A stretch of DNA of 64,000 bases, from contig NZ_CP070369.1 of assembly GCF_016919705.1 (NCBI RefSeq), forward strand, positions 310,001 through 374,000, given 5' to 3'. Positions 37,232-46,775 of the stretch are shown piece by piece; the first letter of the stretch is position 1; each line of letters opens with the position of its first letter. The translations under genes and the position numbers were made by a program. The notes under the pieces were generated by a model, which saw nothing but the letters and a program-made list of their open reading frames with translations, was not told the origin of the DNA and ran no database searches. This DNA comes from Paracoccus methylovorus. GTDB lineage: Bacteria; Pseudomonadota; Alphaproteobacteria; Rhodobacterales; Rhodobacteraceae.

Positions 37232-37257
37232 AATCAACAACTATTGAGATGTTGATT
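37232..37257 (+). promoter_or_regulatory. ArsR operator
   Basis: AATCAACA at 37232-37239 and TGTTGATT at 37250-37257 form a perfect 8-base inverted repeat three bases before the arsR start. The ArsR/SmtB family recognises ATCAA-N-TTGAT-like repeats. This placement would block the arsR-arsC-acr3 promoter until arsenite binds the repressor. Confidence 0.75.
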
Positions 37258-37259
37258 CG

Positions 37260-37619
37260 ATGTTGGAACCAGAAGCTCTATCCGCCTTCGCTGCCCTTTC
37301 CCAAGAAACCCGGCTCCGCATTGTGCGGCTGCTTGTCCAGGCCGGGCCGGAAGGCATGGCAGCCGGAGCTGTCGGTGAGGCCATCGGGGGCGCAACCACC
37401 TCGCGGCTTTCGTTCCACCTGACCCATCTGGAACATGCCGGGCTTGTGCAGTCTCGCCGCGACGGGCGCTTCATCATCTACACCGCCGTCTATCCGGCGT
37501 TGGCAGGTCTCGTGGAGTTCCTGATGCGCGACTGTTGTCAGGGCCATCCTGAAATCTGCGCGCCGGTCATGACTGCCCTGGTCTGCGACTGCGATCCCTC
37601 CGTTATCGAAAAGGCATGA
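37260..37619 (+). CDS. arsR: ArsR-family arsenite-responsive repressor
   Basis: A 119-residue winged-helix repressor. The DNA-binding helices are in VGEAIGGATTSRLSFHLTHLEHAGLV (about residues 38-63). The ELCVCDL metal box of plasmid ArsR is absent. Instead Cys92, Cys93 and Cys100 near the C-terminus form a CC-x6-C cluster like the arsenite site of the Acidithiobacillus-type repressor, followed by Cys109 and Cys111. It heads the operon arsR-arsC-acr3, whose genes overlap or lie close together. Confidence 0.92.
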   Translation: MLEPEALSAFAALSQETRLRIVRLLVQAGPEGMAAGAVGEAIGGATTSRLSFHLTHLEHAGLVQSRRDGRFIIYTAVYPALAGLVEFLMRDCCQGHPEICAPVMTALVCDCDPSVIEKA

Positions 37620-38047
37620 CCATGGATGTCGTGATCTATCACAATCCCGCCTGCGGCACGTCCCGCAACGCGCTCGCCATGATCCGCAACGCCGGTGTCG
37701 AGCCACATGTGATCGAGTATCTGAAATGCCCGCCGTCCCGTCAGATGCTGGTGCAGCTTATCGAGCGCATGGGAATTACGCCCCGCGCCCTGCTGCGCGA
37801 GAAGGACACCCCCTATGCAGAACTGGGACTGGGGGACGAGACGTTGAGCGATGACACCCTGATCGCTGCGATGACGGAGCATCCGATCCTGATCAACCGT
37901 CCCATCGTTGTCAGCCCCAAAGGCGCCCGCCTGTGCCGCCCCTCGGATGCTGTTCTGGATCTGCTGCCGCCCCAACAGGCCGCGTTCAGCAAAGAAGACG
38001 GCGAGCGGGTCCTGGACGATCACGGCAACCGCATCCGTTCCGCCTGA
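37616..38047 (+). CDS. arsC: glutaredoxin-coupled arsenate reductase
   Basis: A 143-residue enzyme that reduces arsenate to arsenite using glutaredoxin and glutathione. The catalytic Cys13 lies in [11 protein letters not shown]. The arginines that bind arsenate include the one in LINRPIVV (about residue 95) and the one after KGARLCRP. The length and motif match the E. coli R773 ArsC group rather than the thioredoxin-linked type. The ATG overlaps the arsR stop, and acr3 follows after 14 bases. Confidence 0.95.
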   Translation: MTMDVVIYHNPACGTSRNALAMIRNAGVEPHVIEYLKCPPSRQMLVQLIERMGITPRALLREKDTPYAELGLGDETLSDDTLIAAMTEHPILINRPIVVSPKGARLCRPSDAVLDLLPPQQAAFSKEDGERVLDDHGNRIRSA

Positions 38048-38061
38048 TAGGGGGAAACACC

Positions 38062-39138
38062 ATGACCAGCATTGCTCCGGCCCGCCGGCTGTCCTTTCTT
38101 GACCGCTATCTGACGGTGTGGATTTTTGCTGCAATGGCTTTCGGTATCTTGCTTGGGACGGTCTTTATCGGACTGCCCGAGGCGCTGAACGCCATGTCCG
38201 TCGGCTCCACCAATATTCCTATCGCCATCGGGCTGATCCTGATGATGTACCCGCCGCTGGCAAAGGTGCGGTATGAAGAACTGCCGCAGGTCTTTGCCGA
38301 CAAGCCTGTGCTGATCCTGTCGCTGGTGCAGAACTGGATCATCGGCCCGGTGCTGATGTTTGCTCTGGCTGTAATCTTTCTGCGCGATCAGCCGGAATAC
38401 ATGACCGGCCTGATCCTGATCGGTCTGGCCCGGTGTATCGCCATGGTGCTGGTCTGGAACCAGCTTGCACGGGGCGACAACCAGTATGTTGCAGGGCTGG
38501 TGGCCTTTAATTCGATCTTCCAGATCCTGTTCTTCTCGACCTACGCATGGCTGTTCCTCACGCTTCTGCCGCCCCTGTTCGGATTGGAAGGCAGCGTGGT
38601 CGATGTGGGCTTCTGGACGGTGACCGAGGCCGTGTTGATCTATCTCGGCATGCCCTTCCTTGCAGGGTTCCTGACGCGGCGCGCCCTGATCGCACGGAAG
38701 GGGGCCGCGTGGTATCGGGACGTTTTCTTACCCAAAATCAGCCCGGTCACGTTGATTGCGCTGCTGTTCACCATTGTCGCCATGTTCAGCCTGAAGGGCG
38801 GTGATGTGCTGCGCCTGCCGTTTGATGCGCTCAGGATCGCGGTGCCCCTGACTCTCTATTTCGCCATCCAGTTTATGGTGAGTTTTGCAATGGGGCGCTG
38901 GATCGCACGGGATTATCCCCGCACCACGGCCATCGCCTTCACCGCTGCCGGCAATAACTTCGAACTGGCGATTGCCGTTGCCATTGCAGCCTATGGCTTG
39001 GCCTCGCCTGTCGCCTTTGCCGCCGTCATTGGCCCGCTGGTCGAAGTGCCAGTGCTGATCGCGCTGGTGCATGTGGCGCTCCGCCTTGGATCGCGCTGGT
39101 TTCCCGATAATGCTGTCCTGAAGGAGATCCGCACGTGA
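38062..39138 (+). CDS. acr3: arsenite efflux permease Acr3
   Basis: A 358-residue membrane protein with ten membrane segments. The conserved arsenite-binding Cys is Cys125 in [16 protein letters not shown], and the essential Glu lies in [10 protein letters not shown] near the C-terminus. It exports the arsenite made by ArsC. ATG 38062 follows a GGGGG site. Its stop overlaps a GTG that opens a truncated arsH-like frame. Confidence 0.95.
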   Translation: MTSIAPARRLSFLDRYLTVWIFAAMAFGILLGTVFIGLPEALNAMSVGSTNIPIAIGLILMMYPPLAKVRYEELPQVFADKPVLILSLVQNWIIGPVLMFALAVIFLRDQPEYMTGLILIGLARCIAMVLVWNQLARGDNQYVAGLVAFNSIFQILFFSTYAWLFLTLLPPLFGLEGSVVDVGFWTVTEAVLIYLGMPFLAGFLTRRALIARKGAAWYRDVFLPKISPVTLIALLFTIVAMFSLKGGDVLRLPFDALRIAVPLTLYFAIQFMVSFAMGRWIARDYPRTTAIAFTAAGNNFELAIAVAIAAYGLASPVAFAAVIGPLVEVPVLIALVHVALRLGSRWFPDNAVLKEIRT

Positions 39139-39428
39139 TCCCCGATCTGCCCAATCTGACTGCCGATGCCCTGCGCCTGCCCAAGATCGACGGGCACCCG
39201 CGATCCCTCCCGACCGTGCCAGGCGCGCACTGCGGGAAAGATGCCTCGGATTCCGATCAAGGCCATCATCGCTTTATACTGTATGCAAGGGCGTTCAGCG
39301 CCAATTCCGTCTTCGCATTTTCGGCACTCTGGTCAGCAAACAGGTCGCACCCATCATCCCTTGACGATACCAAGGGATGCTTGAAAAAGCGGCAAATTGC
39401 TTGCCGCTCCTGCCAAATATGGGTGTGA
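39135..39428 (+). pseudogene. truncated arsH-like start (organoarsenical oxidase)
   Basis: A GTG at 39135 overlaps the acr3 stop and opens [19 protein letters not shown], which resembles the ArsH N-terminus (LPNL...RLP). The similarity fades after about residue 20-25. The frame continues for 97 codons without ArsH motifs. ArsH commonly closes ars operons of this type. The break was probably made by the event that joined the ars operon to the TRAP operon; the alternative is a short unrelated frame. Confidence 0.45.
39384..39407 (-). terminator. rho-independent terminator of the TRAP operon
   Basis: Read on the minus strand, GCGGCAA pairs with TTGCCGC across a five-base loop and is followed by TTTTTC. 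It lies 30 bases after the stop of the binding-protein gene at 39437, the last gene of the minus-strand operon. Confidence 0.85.
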
Positions 39429-39436
39429 CCGTAATC

Positions 39437-40555
39437 CTATTGCTGATTTGCCGCCTGCGCACCGAAGACATAGCTGTCATAGGAGAATTCAGCGACACGG
39501 AACCATTCAAATCCCTCTTCGCGGAATTTTTTCCAGTCAGGATAGATCTTGGCCCATGCCGGGCTCTTTTGCGAATATTCCTCGTACAGCGCAAAAGCTT
39601 GCTTATATGCTTCATCCATCACATCACGCGGCAGCGGGCGCAATTGTGCGCCCTTTCCGACGAGTGATCGAATGGCAGTCGTATTTTTCACATCGTAAAG
39701 CGCCTGCATGTTGATATTCGCTGCATGGAAGGCAGTATCGAGAGCCGCCTTATACTCTTCTGGCAGCTTTTCCCATTCTCCGGGATTTATAAAGAAATGG
39801 ATGGTCAGCCCACCCTCCCAGAAGGAGGGATAATAGTAATATGGTGCAATCTGATAGAAGCCGAGCCGTTCGTCATCATAAGGTCCGACCCACTCCGCTG
39901 CATCAATCGTACCGCGTTCGAGTGCTGGATAAATGTCCCCTCCGGGAAGCTGCTGTGGCACTACGCCAAGTCGTGACATCACATCGCCAGCGACACCGGC
40001 GATCCGCATTTTAATCCCTTTAAGATCCTGAAGAGAGTTGATTTCCTTTCGAAACCAACCGCCCATCTGGCTGCCGGTCGCACCGCCTGGGCGCGCCATC
40101 ACCCCGTGGTCCTTAAGGAAATCGTCATAAGCTTCATTCCCGCCGGCGTGATAGAGCCACGCATTCTGGAGCCGTGAGTTCAAACCGAAGGGAATGGCCG
40201 AGCCGATGGCAAAAGCCGGGTCCTTGCCTGTAAAGTAATAGCCGCAGGTATGCGCGATCTCCACAGTATTTCCGGCCACAGCATCCAGCGCCTGCCCACC
40301 CGGAACAATCTCACCGGCCTGAAAAACCTGTATTTCGAATTTTCCGCCAGTCATCGCCTTGACACGCTCGGCCGCGAAAACGGCGCCGCCGTAAATCGTA
40401 TCGAGGTTGTTTGGGAAACCTGAAGTCAAGCGCCAGCGGATGTTCGGCGCGGATTGGGCGATAGCAGGTGCGGCAAGCGTACCCGCTGCCGCGGCACCAA
40501 GCCCAAGGGTCGCAGATCTCTTAAGAAATCCGCGGCGTTCAATATTATCAGTCAT
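39437..40555 (-). CDS. TRAP transporter substrate-binding protein (DctP-type)
   Basis: A 372-residue periplasmic protein with a twin-arginine signal ERRGFLKRSATLGLGAAAAG ending at an AIAQS site. The body follows the TakP-like DctP pattern, including VFQAGEIVPGGQALDAV and a run AAEWVGPYDDERLG that usually holds the carboxylate-binding Arg. TakP binds 2-oxo acids as a dimer, so an oxo acid or similar carboxylate is the best guess. The last gene of dctQ-dctM-dctP, preceded by GGAGGAAAGG. Confidence 0.9.
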   Translation of the reverse strand: MTDNIERRGFLKRSATLGLGAAAAGTLAAPAIAQSAPNIRWRLTSGFPNNLDTIYGGAVFAAERVKAMTGGKFEIQVFQAGEIVPGGQALDAVAGNTVEIAHTCGYYFTGKDPAFAIGSAIPFGLNSRLQNAWLYHAGGNEAYDDFLKDHGVMARPGGATGSQMGGWFRKEINSLQDLKGIKMRIAGVAGDVMSRLGVVPQQLPGGDIYPALERGTIDAAEWVGPYDDERLGFYQIAPYYYYPSFWEGGLTIHFFINPGEWEKLPEEYKAALDTAFHAANINMQALYDVKNTTAIRSLVGKGAQLRPLPRDVMDEAYKQAFALYEEYSQKSPAWAKIYPDWKKFREEGFEWFRVAEFSYDSYVFGAQAANQQ

Positions 40556-40603
40556 CCTCTTTTCCTTTCCTCCCGTGATATTGTGCTTATTGGTGATGGC
40601 GAA

Positions 40604-42241
40604 TTATTGTCCGAAGGTTGGTGGCGGTGGGATCTGACTTTCAGGATTGCCAAAGCTGGGCGCCGGTGGGGTTTGATCTGTCGGCGCATCAATACTTGGC
40701 GGCGGGGTTTGACCTGTCGTTGCGCCAAAACCCGGCGGCGCGGGGGTTTGCCCGGCGGTTCCCCCGAAAGTGGGCGGCGCAGCGCCAAAGCTTGGCGGAG
40801 CACCCCAAGGCGCAGTGTCGCCGCCTCCGCCCGGCAGGTTCAGCCTGACAGTTGCGGGATCAAATTCGACGGCATCGCCTTTGTAATGCATGACAAGCTG
40901 CGGAAATGAGGCCACGATCAGCACCATGATAAGCTGGATCCCAAGGTAGGGAATGGCCCCGAGATAGATCTGGTTAGACGTTATCGGTTGGATCAGTTCC
41001 CCCGTCACCTTATCGCGATACTGTCGCGCCGGTGCGACCGACCTCAGAAAGAAGAGAGAGAAGCCAAAGGGAGGATGCATGAACGAGGTTTGCATGTTGA
41101 TCGCAAGCATGACCCCGAACCACACCAGATCGATCCCCAGCGACTGGGCCGCCGGCGCCAGCAGCGGGATGATGATAAAGGCGAGCTCAAAGTAATCCAA
41201 AAAGAACGCGAGAAAGAAAACCAGAAGGTTTGCTGCGATCAGAAAGCCCAACGTGCCGCCGGGGATCGAAGTCATCAGATGCTCGACCCAGATGTGACCG
41301 TCTACGCCATAGAAGGTTAATGAGAACGCCCGCGCACCCAGAAGGATCGCCAAGACGAAGGCAGAAAGCTTTGCTGTTGCGTAGATCGAGTCACGCAGCA
41401 GCGGCAGGGTCAATTTGCGCTTGATGAGCGCGAGGACAAGCGCACCCATGGCGCCCATCGCGCCGCCTTCGGTCGGGGTAGCGATGCCGAGAAAGATGGT
41501 GCCCAGAACCAAGAACACCAAAATAAGGGGCGGTATAAGCGAGGTCACGACCCGCAACAGCAGCCGGGCACCCCGGAGCGTGCGCGCTTCCAAGGGTAGC
41601 GCGGGGACCTTATGCGGCCAGATGATCGAGACTGCGACGATATAAAGCATGTAGAACCCGACCAGCACCAAGGCCGGAATCATCGCACCCTTGTACATAT
41701 CGCCGACGGACCGCCCAAGCTGGTCGGCCAGAACGATCAGGACCAGCGACGGCGGCACGATCTGCGCCAGCGTTCCCGAGGCTGCGATCGTCCCCGCCGC
41801 AACCTTCCGGTCATAACCATAGCGCAGCATGATCGGCAGCGAGATCAGCCCCATCGAGATCACCGAAGCTGCAACGACACCTGTCGTTGCACCCAACAGC
41901 GCCCCGACCGCGATCACCGCGAATGCAATGCCGCCGCGCACCGGCCCGAAAAGCTGGCCGATGGTGTCCAGCAAATCCTCGGCCATCCCCGATCTTTCAA
42001 GGATCAGGCCCATGAATGTGAAGAAGGGGATCGCGAGCATCGTCTCGTTCCCCATCTGGCCGAAGATACGGTCAGGTATGGCGTGAAAGAGGTTAACCGG
42101 CAGCAGTCCAAGCTCTATCCCGAAAAGACCGAACGCAAGCCCGGTAAAGGCAAGTGCGAAGGCCACCGGGTAGCCGAACAACAGGATTACGATCAGACCC
42201 ACGAACATCAGCGGGGCCATGTTTTCGACAATGAATTGCAT
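40604..42241 (-). CDS. TRAP transporter large permease (DctM-type) with proline-rich tail
   Basis: A 545-residue protein. About 470 residues form the DctM channel (for example FGYPVAFALAFTGLAFGLFG and the C-terminal FMHPPFGFSLFFLRSVAP). The last 75 or so residues are unlike the family and consist of degenerate repeats of Thr/Pro/Gly-Phe-Gly, such as GQTPAPPGFGATTGQTPPP. The tail would be soluble, on whichever side the last helix ends. DctM proteins are normally about 425-450 residues, so both the insert-rich core and the tail are long. Confidence 0.88.
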   Translation of the reverse strand: MQFIVENMAPLMFVGLIVILLFGYPVAFALAFTGLAFGLFGIELGLLPVNLFHAIPDRIFGQMGNETMLAIPFFTFMGLILERSGMAEDLLDTIGQLFGPVRGGIAFAVIAVGALLGATTGVVAASVISMGLISLPIMLRYGYDRKVAAGTIAASGTLAQIVPPSLVLIVLADQLGRSVGDMYKGAMIPALVLVGFYMLYIVAVSIIWPHKVPALPLEARTLRGARLLLRVVTSLIPPLILVFLVLGTIFLGIATPTEGGAMGAMGALVLALIKRKLTLPLLRDSIYATAKLSAFVLAILLGARAFSLTFYGVDGHIWVEHLMTSIPGGTLGFLIAANLLVFFLAFFLDYFELAFIIIPLLAPAAQSLGIDLVWFGVMLAINMQTSFMHPPFGFSLFFLRSVAPARQYRDKVTGELIQPITSNQIYLGAIPYLGIQLIMVLIVASFPQLVMHYKGDAVEFDPATVRLNLPGGGGDTAPWGAPPSFGAAPPTFGGTAGQTPAPPGFGATTGQTPPPSIDAPTDQTPPAPSFGNPESQIPPPPTFGQ

Positions 42242-42249
42242 GCGGGCCC

Positions 42250-42798
42250 TTACAGTTCTGCGGCGTCGGCGTCGGCCACCAGCACGGGATCGGGCAGATC
42301 CCCCCGGAGCCAGGCAATACGCTTGATGAGTTCAGAGATGCCTTGAAGGCCGAGCGACGTATACCCGATGGGAATCAGCATCCAGGCGGGCCACAGCACC
42401 AACCCGCCCGTATTGTTCGAGGTCTCGCCCGACGCCAGCTTGGCCATGAAGACAGGCCACGAAAGCCAGACGACAATCACGCAGAATGGCAACAGGAACA
42501 GGACGGTTCCGATGATGTCGACGTAGATCTGTCCGCGCCGTTTCATGCGGCTATATAGCAGATCGACGCGGACATGTTCATTGCTCATCAACGTCCAGGC
42601 TGATGCAAGCAGGAAGGCGGCAGAAAAAAGGTACCACTGGGCCTCAAGCCAGGCGTTTGAGCTGAGGCTGAATGCCTTTCGCGACACGGCGTTGGTCGCC
42701 GATATGACGATTGACGCGAGTATCAGCCAGGCGACGGCTTTTCCGATGAGTTCATTCACTCTGTCGATGGCGCGGGATAATGAGATGAGTGCCGTCAA
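42250..42798 (-). CDS. TRAP transporter small permease (DctQ-type)
   Basis: A 182-residue, four-helix protein. Family residues are in WLEAQWYLFSAAFLLASAWT and the following HVRVDLLYSRM. It is the first gene of the minus-strand dctQ-dctM-dctP operon. No ATG fits; TTG 42798 follows GGAGTAAGG at a good distance and gives a standard N-terminus (MTALISLSRAIDRVNEL). It works as a complex with the large permease. Confidence 0.85.
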   Translation of the reverse strand: MTALISLSRAIDRVNELIGKAVAWLILASIVISATNAVSRKAFSLSSNAWLEAQWYLFSAAFLLASAWTLMSNEHVRVDLLYSRMKRRGQIYVDIIGTVLFLLPFCVIVVWLSWPVFMAKLASGETSNNTGGLVLWPAWMLIPIGYTSLGLQGISELIKRIAWLRGDLPDPVLVADADAAEL

Positions 42799-43352
42799 AC
42801 CTTACTCCGTTCAGGTCATGCGCGAGGCGTACATCCGACACAGTAATTTTCCCGCCGCAGATACGACAAGTTTTTTCAACGCCGAGACTAAGAAAATTTC
42901 ATCGGAGCCCGTGTCGAACTCTGCAAAAACGACCACATTTTATCGTAACATATTTAAATTTAAAGAAAAAATATTTCCTGTGCCGGCAAGAAGGCCGAGC
43001 TCCTGCGACAATACCTTCTGTGGAGAGCTGGAACCGGCCCGCAACCCAAAGGACAAGGCTACACTGGCTGAGGCGCAGCCTTTCCGCAAAAGCGTTCCTG
43101 GGCGGCCGACAGGTTCGGGGAACGACACGACGGTCAGTCGGTGTGAGAGTCAGACCACCTAGGAACTGGCTCCCATGGCGGATTCAACCGGTCGTCGCAA
43201 CATCTTCGATCATAAGGAATACGCGTGCGTCATCCCAGCGCAGGCGGCTCGCATTACGATTTCCGATTTCGGAAACCGGATTACGGCTATTGGTGGCTTT
43301 ATTCATCGAAGTAGAAAACCACCTTTAACTGAAGCGAACAAGGAGCAAAGCA
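42799..43352. promoter_or_regulatory. divergent gap with AT-rich tract and palindrome
   Basis: No gene was recognised in these 554 bases. Around 42949-42977 is a strongly AT-rich tract (TATTTAAATTTAAAG and AAAAAATATTT), unusual in this GC-rich sequence and a likely promoter for the TRAP operon. Near the aldo/keto reductase start, TTTCCGATTTCGGAAA at 43260-43275 is a near-perfect palindrome and a candidate regulator site. Confidence 0.4.
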
Positions 43353-44336
43353 ATGCAACATCGAATGCTTGGCACTGACCTTTCGGTATCCGCCATCGGT
43401 CTGGGGTGCATGGGAATGAGCGAGTTCTACGGCCCGCGCGACGATGCAGAGTCGCTGGCGGTTCTGCGACGTTCCGTCGATCTTGGCCTCGACTTTCTCG
43501 ATACCGCCGACACCTATGGCCCGCACCATAACGAGGAACTGATCGGCCGTTTCCTTGCCGACAGCCGTGCGGACGTGAAGATCGCCACAAAGTTCGGCAT
43601 TGTACGCAAGCCCGGCGAATACACCCGCACCATCGACAACAGCGCCGACTATATGCGCCGCGCCTGTGAAGGATCGCTTAAACGGCTGGGGGTGGACCAG
43701 ATCGACCTGTATTACGTTCACCGCATCAATCGCGAACGTCCCATCGAGGAGACGATGGAGGCGCTGGCTGCGCTGAAACGTGAGGGCAAGATCGGCCATA
43801 TCGGGCTTTGCGAGGTCAGTGCCGAAACGCTGCGCCGTGCCCATGCCGTTCATCCGGTGACGGCGGTGCAGACCGAATACTCGCTCTGGACCCGCGATGT
43901 GGAAGCCGAAATCCTGCCGACCTGCCGTGAGCTGGGCATCGGCTTCGTCGCCTATTCCCCGCTTGGCCGCGGATTCCTGACAGGCCGGTTTCAGGCAGGA
44001 TCGCAGTTCGAAGAGGGCGATTTCCGTGCAACCCTGCCGCGCTTCGCACCGGAAAATGCCGCAACCAACGGTGCGCTGGTCGATGTCGTGCGCGGTATTG
44101 CCGCCGAGAAAGGCTGCACTCCGGCGCAGGTTGCGCTGGCATGGCTGCTGGCCAAGGGCGACGACATTGTGCCGATCCCCGGCACGAGGCAGATCAAGTA
44201 TCTCGAAGAAAACGCTGCTGCAGCGTCAATCGAACTTGGAGAGGCAGAGCGCATCGCTCTCGAACAGGCCCTGTCCGGGCTGCCTGTTTCCGGAGAGCGC
44301 TACACCGCCGAAGGCATGAAGGGCGTCAACGCATGA
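43353..44336 (+). CDS. aldo/keto reductase
   Basis: A 327-residue NADPH-dependent oxidoreductase. The catalytic set is visible: Asp in FLDTADTYGPHHNEEL, the same segment's Tyr, Lys in IATKFG and His in YYVHRIN. The pattern matches the AKR group near YhdN/tyrosine-A types. ATG 43353 follows AAGGAGC. It is a single gene and its substrate is unknown. The 260 bases after it hold nothing recognised. Confidence 0.92.
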   Translation: MQHRMLGTDLSVSAIGLGCMGMSEFYGPRDDAESLAVLRRSVDLGLDFLDTADTYGPHHNEELIGRFLADSRADVKIATKFGIVRKPGEYTRTIDNSADYMRRACEGSLKRLGVDQIDLYYVHRINRERPIEETMEALAALKREGKIGHIGLCEVSAETLRRAHAVHPVTAVQTEYSLWTRDVEAEILPTCRELGIGFVAYSPLGRGFLTGRFQAGSQFEEGDFRATLPRFAPENAATNGALVDVVRGIAAEKGCTPAQVALAWLLAKGDDIVPIPGTRQIKYLEENAAAASIELGEAERIALEQALSGLPVSGERYTAEGMKGVNA

Positions 44337-44596
44337 GTGCCCTGGGACAAGATGCGATCGTTCGCATGACCGGCGTAGGCGGTGGCGAAAACTCAAAGCT
44401 CTCGGCATTTCGCCTGAACCAGCAACTCCCGGCACGGTTCGTGGCGGTGTAGGGGCGAATTTCATCGACATCTGTGCGTCGGCCTTTACCCGCTTACCAT
44501 CCTTGCCAGATCCCATCAGGCCGCTGCTGAAGATGGGCCGCACGGCCTTGCCACACGTCAGATGCAGGACCGGCCTTCGCAAGGCGGATCGTGCTG

Positions 44597-45559
44597 TCAG
44601 CCGTTGCGCAGAGATGATGGCGTACAACCGAATTCCTGCCGGAAGGCGCGGCTCATCGCCGAGGCGTCGGCGTAGCCGCAACGGGTCGCAATTTCGGGGA
44701 TGCTCTGCTTTGTGTGCGTGGCCAGCCTGCGGGCCTCGCGCAGCCTCAGGGTCTTGTAAAGCAGTTGTGGCGTGGTGCCCACCTCGGCCCGAAACAGCGC
44801 TTCCAATCCTTTGCGCCCAAGGCCCATTTCGGCGGCGATCTGGGGAATGGTCAGGGGAGCCTCGATATTGCGGCGCATCAGGGCGACAGCGGCGTGAATC
44901 GCAGCATCCGCATTCGCAAAGCTTTTCAAGGGCGGATCGCTGGTGCCATGCATGAACAGCGCCGCCACCTCGAGCGACAGCATCGGGCCGTGTTGTTCGC
45001 GGATCAAGTGCAGGATCAGCTCAAAACTTGTCGTAACTCCGCCGCAGCTCAGCCGGTCGCCGTCGACGATGAAGCGGTCGGGCCGGACCTCGACCTCGGG
45101 AAAGGCCTCGGCCATGGCGTCCAACTCATCCCAGTGTATCGTCGCTCGCCGCCTGTCCAGCAGACCTGCGGCGGCCAGGAGCCAGCTACCGGTATCCATG
45201 CCAACCAGTGCCTGGTAGCGCCGCTGTGCCGCCACCCGCAGAGCACGCAGGTTGGCGGCGCTGGCATGCTTGCGAAAGTCATAGCTGGGCATCACCGCCA
45301 GATAATCGCCGCCCTCGCTGCGGGGCAGGGCGATTTCGGGCACCACCGGCAGCCCGCTGGATGAAACGACAGGCATGCCGTCGATACTGAGAAAGCGCCA
45401 ACGATACAGCGGTTTGCGCGAAAGCGTGTTGGCTGCCCGCAGGGGCTCGACCGCATTGGCAAGGCAATGATTTGAAAATTGGTCGAACAGCAGGATGTCC
45501 ACCTGTCGCGATCTTTCGCTTTGCTTCCATTTTTGCATGGTGATTGGACAACCCTGCAT
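44597..45559 (-). CDS. GlxA-type AraC-family regulator (DJ-1/PfpI plus AraC)
   Basis: A 320-residue regulator. The N-terminal DJ-1/PfpI-like domain contains DILLFDQFSNHCLANAVEPL and VGMDTGSWLLAAAGLL. The C-terminal AraC domain (about residues 215-315) has two helix-turn-helix units, IPQIAAEMGLGRKGLEALFR and IPEIATRCGYADASAMSRAFR. Regulators of this group (CdhR, GbdR) control carnitine and glycine betaine catabolism in Pseudomonas. It is divergent from the acyl-CoA dehydrogenase of the predicted gamma-butyrobetaine branch, so a role in inducing it fits. ATG 45538 is an alternative start. Confidence 0.87.
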   Translation of the reverse strand: MQGCPITMQKWKQSERSRQVDILLFDQFSNHCLANAVEPLRAANTLSRKPLYRWRFLSIDGMPVVSSSGLPVVPEIALPRSEGGDYLAVMPSYDFRKHASAANLRALRVAAQRRYQALVGMDTGSWLLAAAGLLDRRRATIHWDELDAMAEAFPEVEVRPDRFIVDGDRLSCGGVTTSFELILHLIREQHGPMLSLEVAALFMHGTSDPPLKSFANADAAIHAAVALMRRNIEAPLTIPQIAAEMGLGRKGLEALFRAEVGTTPQLLYKTLRLREARRLATHTKQSIPEIATRCGYADASAMSRAFRQEFGCTPSSLRNG

Positions 45560-45614
45560 GACCTGCCTGTCCGATCTGTTCCATCCTCTGCAAGAATCAG
45601 CAAGAGGAAGCGCG

Positions 45615-46775
45615 ATGGATTTCGGGCTGAACGAAGAACAGCAGATGATCGTCTCGACGGTGCGCAGTTTCGTGGAAAACGAAATCTACCCGCATGAGGC
45701 GCTGATCGAACGTACGGGCCAAGTGCCCCATGAGCTGGGCAACGAGATCAAACGCAAAGTAATTGATCTTGGCTTTTACGCCTGCAACTTTCCCGAAGAT
45801 GTGGGCGGCGCGGGACTGTCGCATCTGGACGTAACGCTGGTCGAACGCGAACTGGGCCGGGGATCCATGGCGCTGACCCATTTCTTTGGCCGCCCCCAGA
45901 ACATCCTGATGGCCTGCACGGGCGACCAGCGCGAACGCTATCTGCTGCCGGCTGTGCGGGGCGAGCGCATGGATGCGCTGGCGATGACCGAACCCGACGC
46001 GGGCTCGGATGTGCGCGGCATGAAATGTCAAGCTTTGCGCGACGGAGGTGATTGGGTCGTCAACGGCTCCAAGCATTTCATTTCCGGCGCCGAACATGCC
46101 GATTTCTTCATCGTTTTCGTGGCGACCGGGACCGATGACACGCCGCAGGGGCCAAAGCGACGGATCACATGTTTTCTGGTCGATCGCGACACGCAGGGGT
46201 TTGAGGTGCGGGACGGCTATAACTCTGTCTCGCATCGCGGCTATCGCAACTACACGCTGTATTTCGACAACTGCCGTCTGCCCGATGCACAGGTGCTGGG
46301 CGAGGTCGATGGCGGTTTCAAGGTCATGAACGACTGGCTTTACGCCACCCGCCTGACGGTGGCTGCCTTTTGCGTGGGCCGTGCGCGGCGCTGCTTCAAT
46401 CATGCCTTGCACTATGCCGCTGAGCGTCGCCAGTTCGGCCAGCCTATCGCGCGATTTCAAGGCATCGGGTTTCAGGTTGCCGACATGATCACCGAAATCG
46501 ACGCCGCCGACTGGCTGACCTTGTCCGGCGCGTGGCGTCTGGACAAGAACCTGCCCGCCAACCGCGAGATCGCCAGCGCCAAGCTGTTTGCCTCGGAAAT
46601 GCTGGCGCGAGTGACAGATGCGACGCTGCAGATCCACGGCGGCATGGGGTTGATGGACGATTTCCCGATCGAACGGTTCTGGCGCGACGCCCGCGTCGAA
46701 CGCATCTGGGACGGCACATCCGAAATCCAGCGCCATATCATCAGCCGCGACCTGTTCCGGCCCTTGGGTGTGTGA
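45615..46775 (+). CDS. acyl-CoA dehydrogenase, predicted gamma-butyrobetainyl-CoA dehydrogenase
   Basis: A 386-residue flavoprotein of the acyl-CoA dehydrogenase family. FAD-binding and substrate motifs AMTEPDAGSDVRGMKC and WVVNGSKHFISGAEHADFF are present, and the C-terminal IERFWRDARVERIWDGTSEI carries the catalytic-loop region. The next two genes encode an ADP-forming acyl-CoA ligase and a CaiD-like hydratase. Together they match the known rhizobial route gamma-butyrobetaine to its CoA ester, to crotonobetainyl-CoA, to carnitinyl-CoA. The substrate is assigned from context. ATG 45615 follows AGAGGAAG; the stop overlaps the ligase start (TGATG). Confidence 0.85.
   Translation: MDFGLNEEQQMIVSTVRSFVENEIYPHEALIERTGQVPHELGNEIKRKVIDLGFYACNFPEDVGGAGLSHLDVTLVERELGRGSMALTHFFGRPQNILMACTGDQRERYLLPAVRGERMDALAMTEPDAGSDVRGMKCQALRDGGDWVVNGSKHFISGAEHADFFIVFVATGTDDTPQGPKRRITCFLVDRDTQGFEVRDGYNSVSHRGYRNYTLYFDNCRLPDAQVLGEVDGGFKVMNDWLYATRLTVAAFCVGRARRCFNHALHYAAERRQFGQPIARFQGIGFQVADMITEIDAADWLTLSGAWRLDKNLPANREIASAKLFASEMLARVTDATLQIHGGMGLMDDFPIERFWRDARVERIWDGTSEIQRHIISRDLFRPLGV

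Noticed and set aside
42789..43328. A 179-codon plus-strand frame in the TRAP/aldo-keto reductase gap
   Set aside because: No recognisable domain, Arg/Ser-rich composition, and it crosses the AT-rich promoter-like tract.
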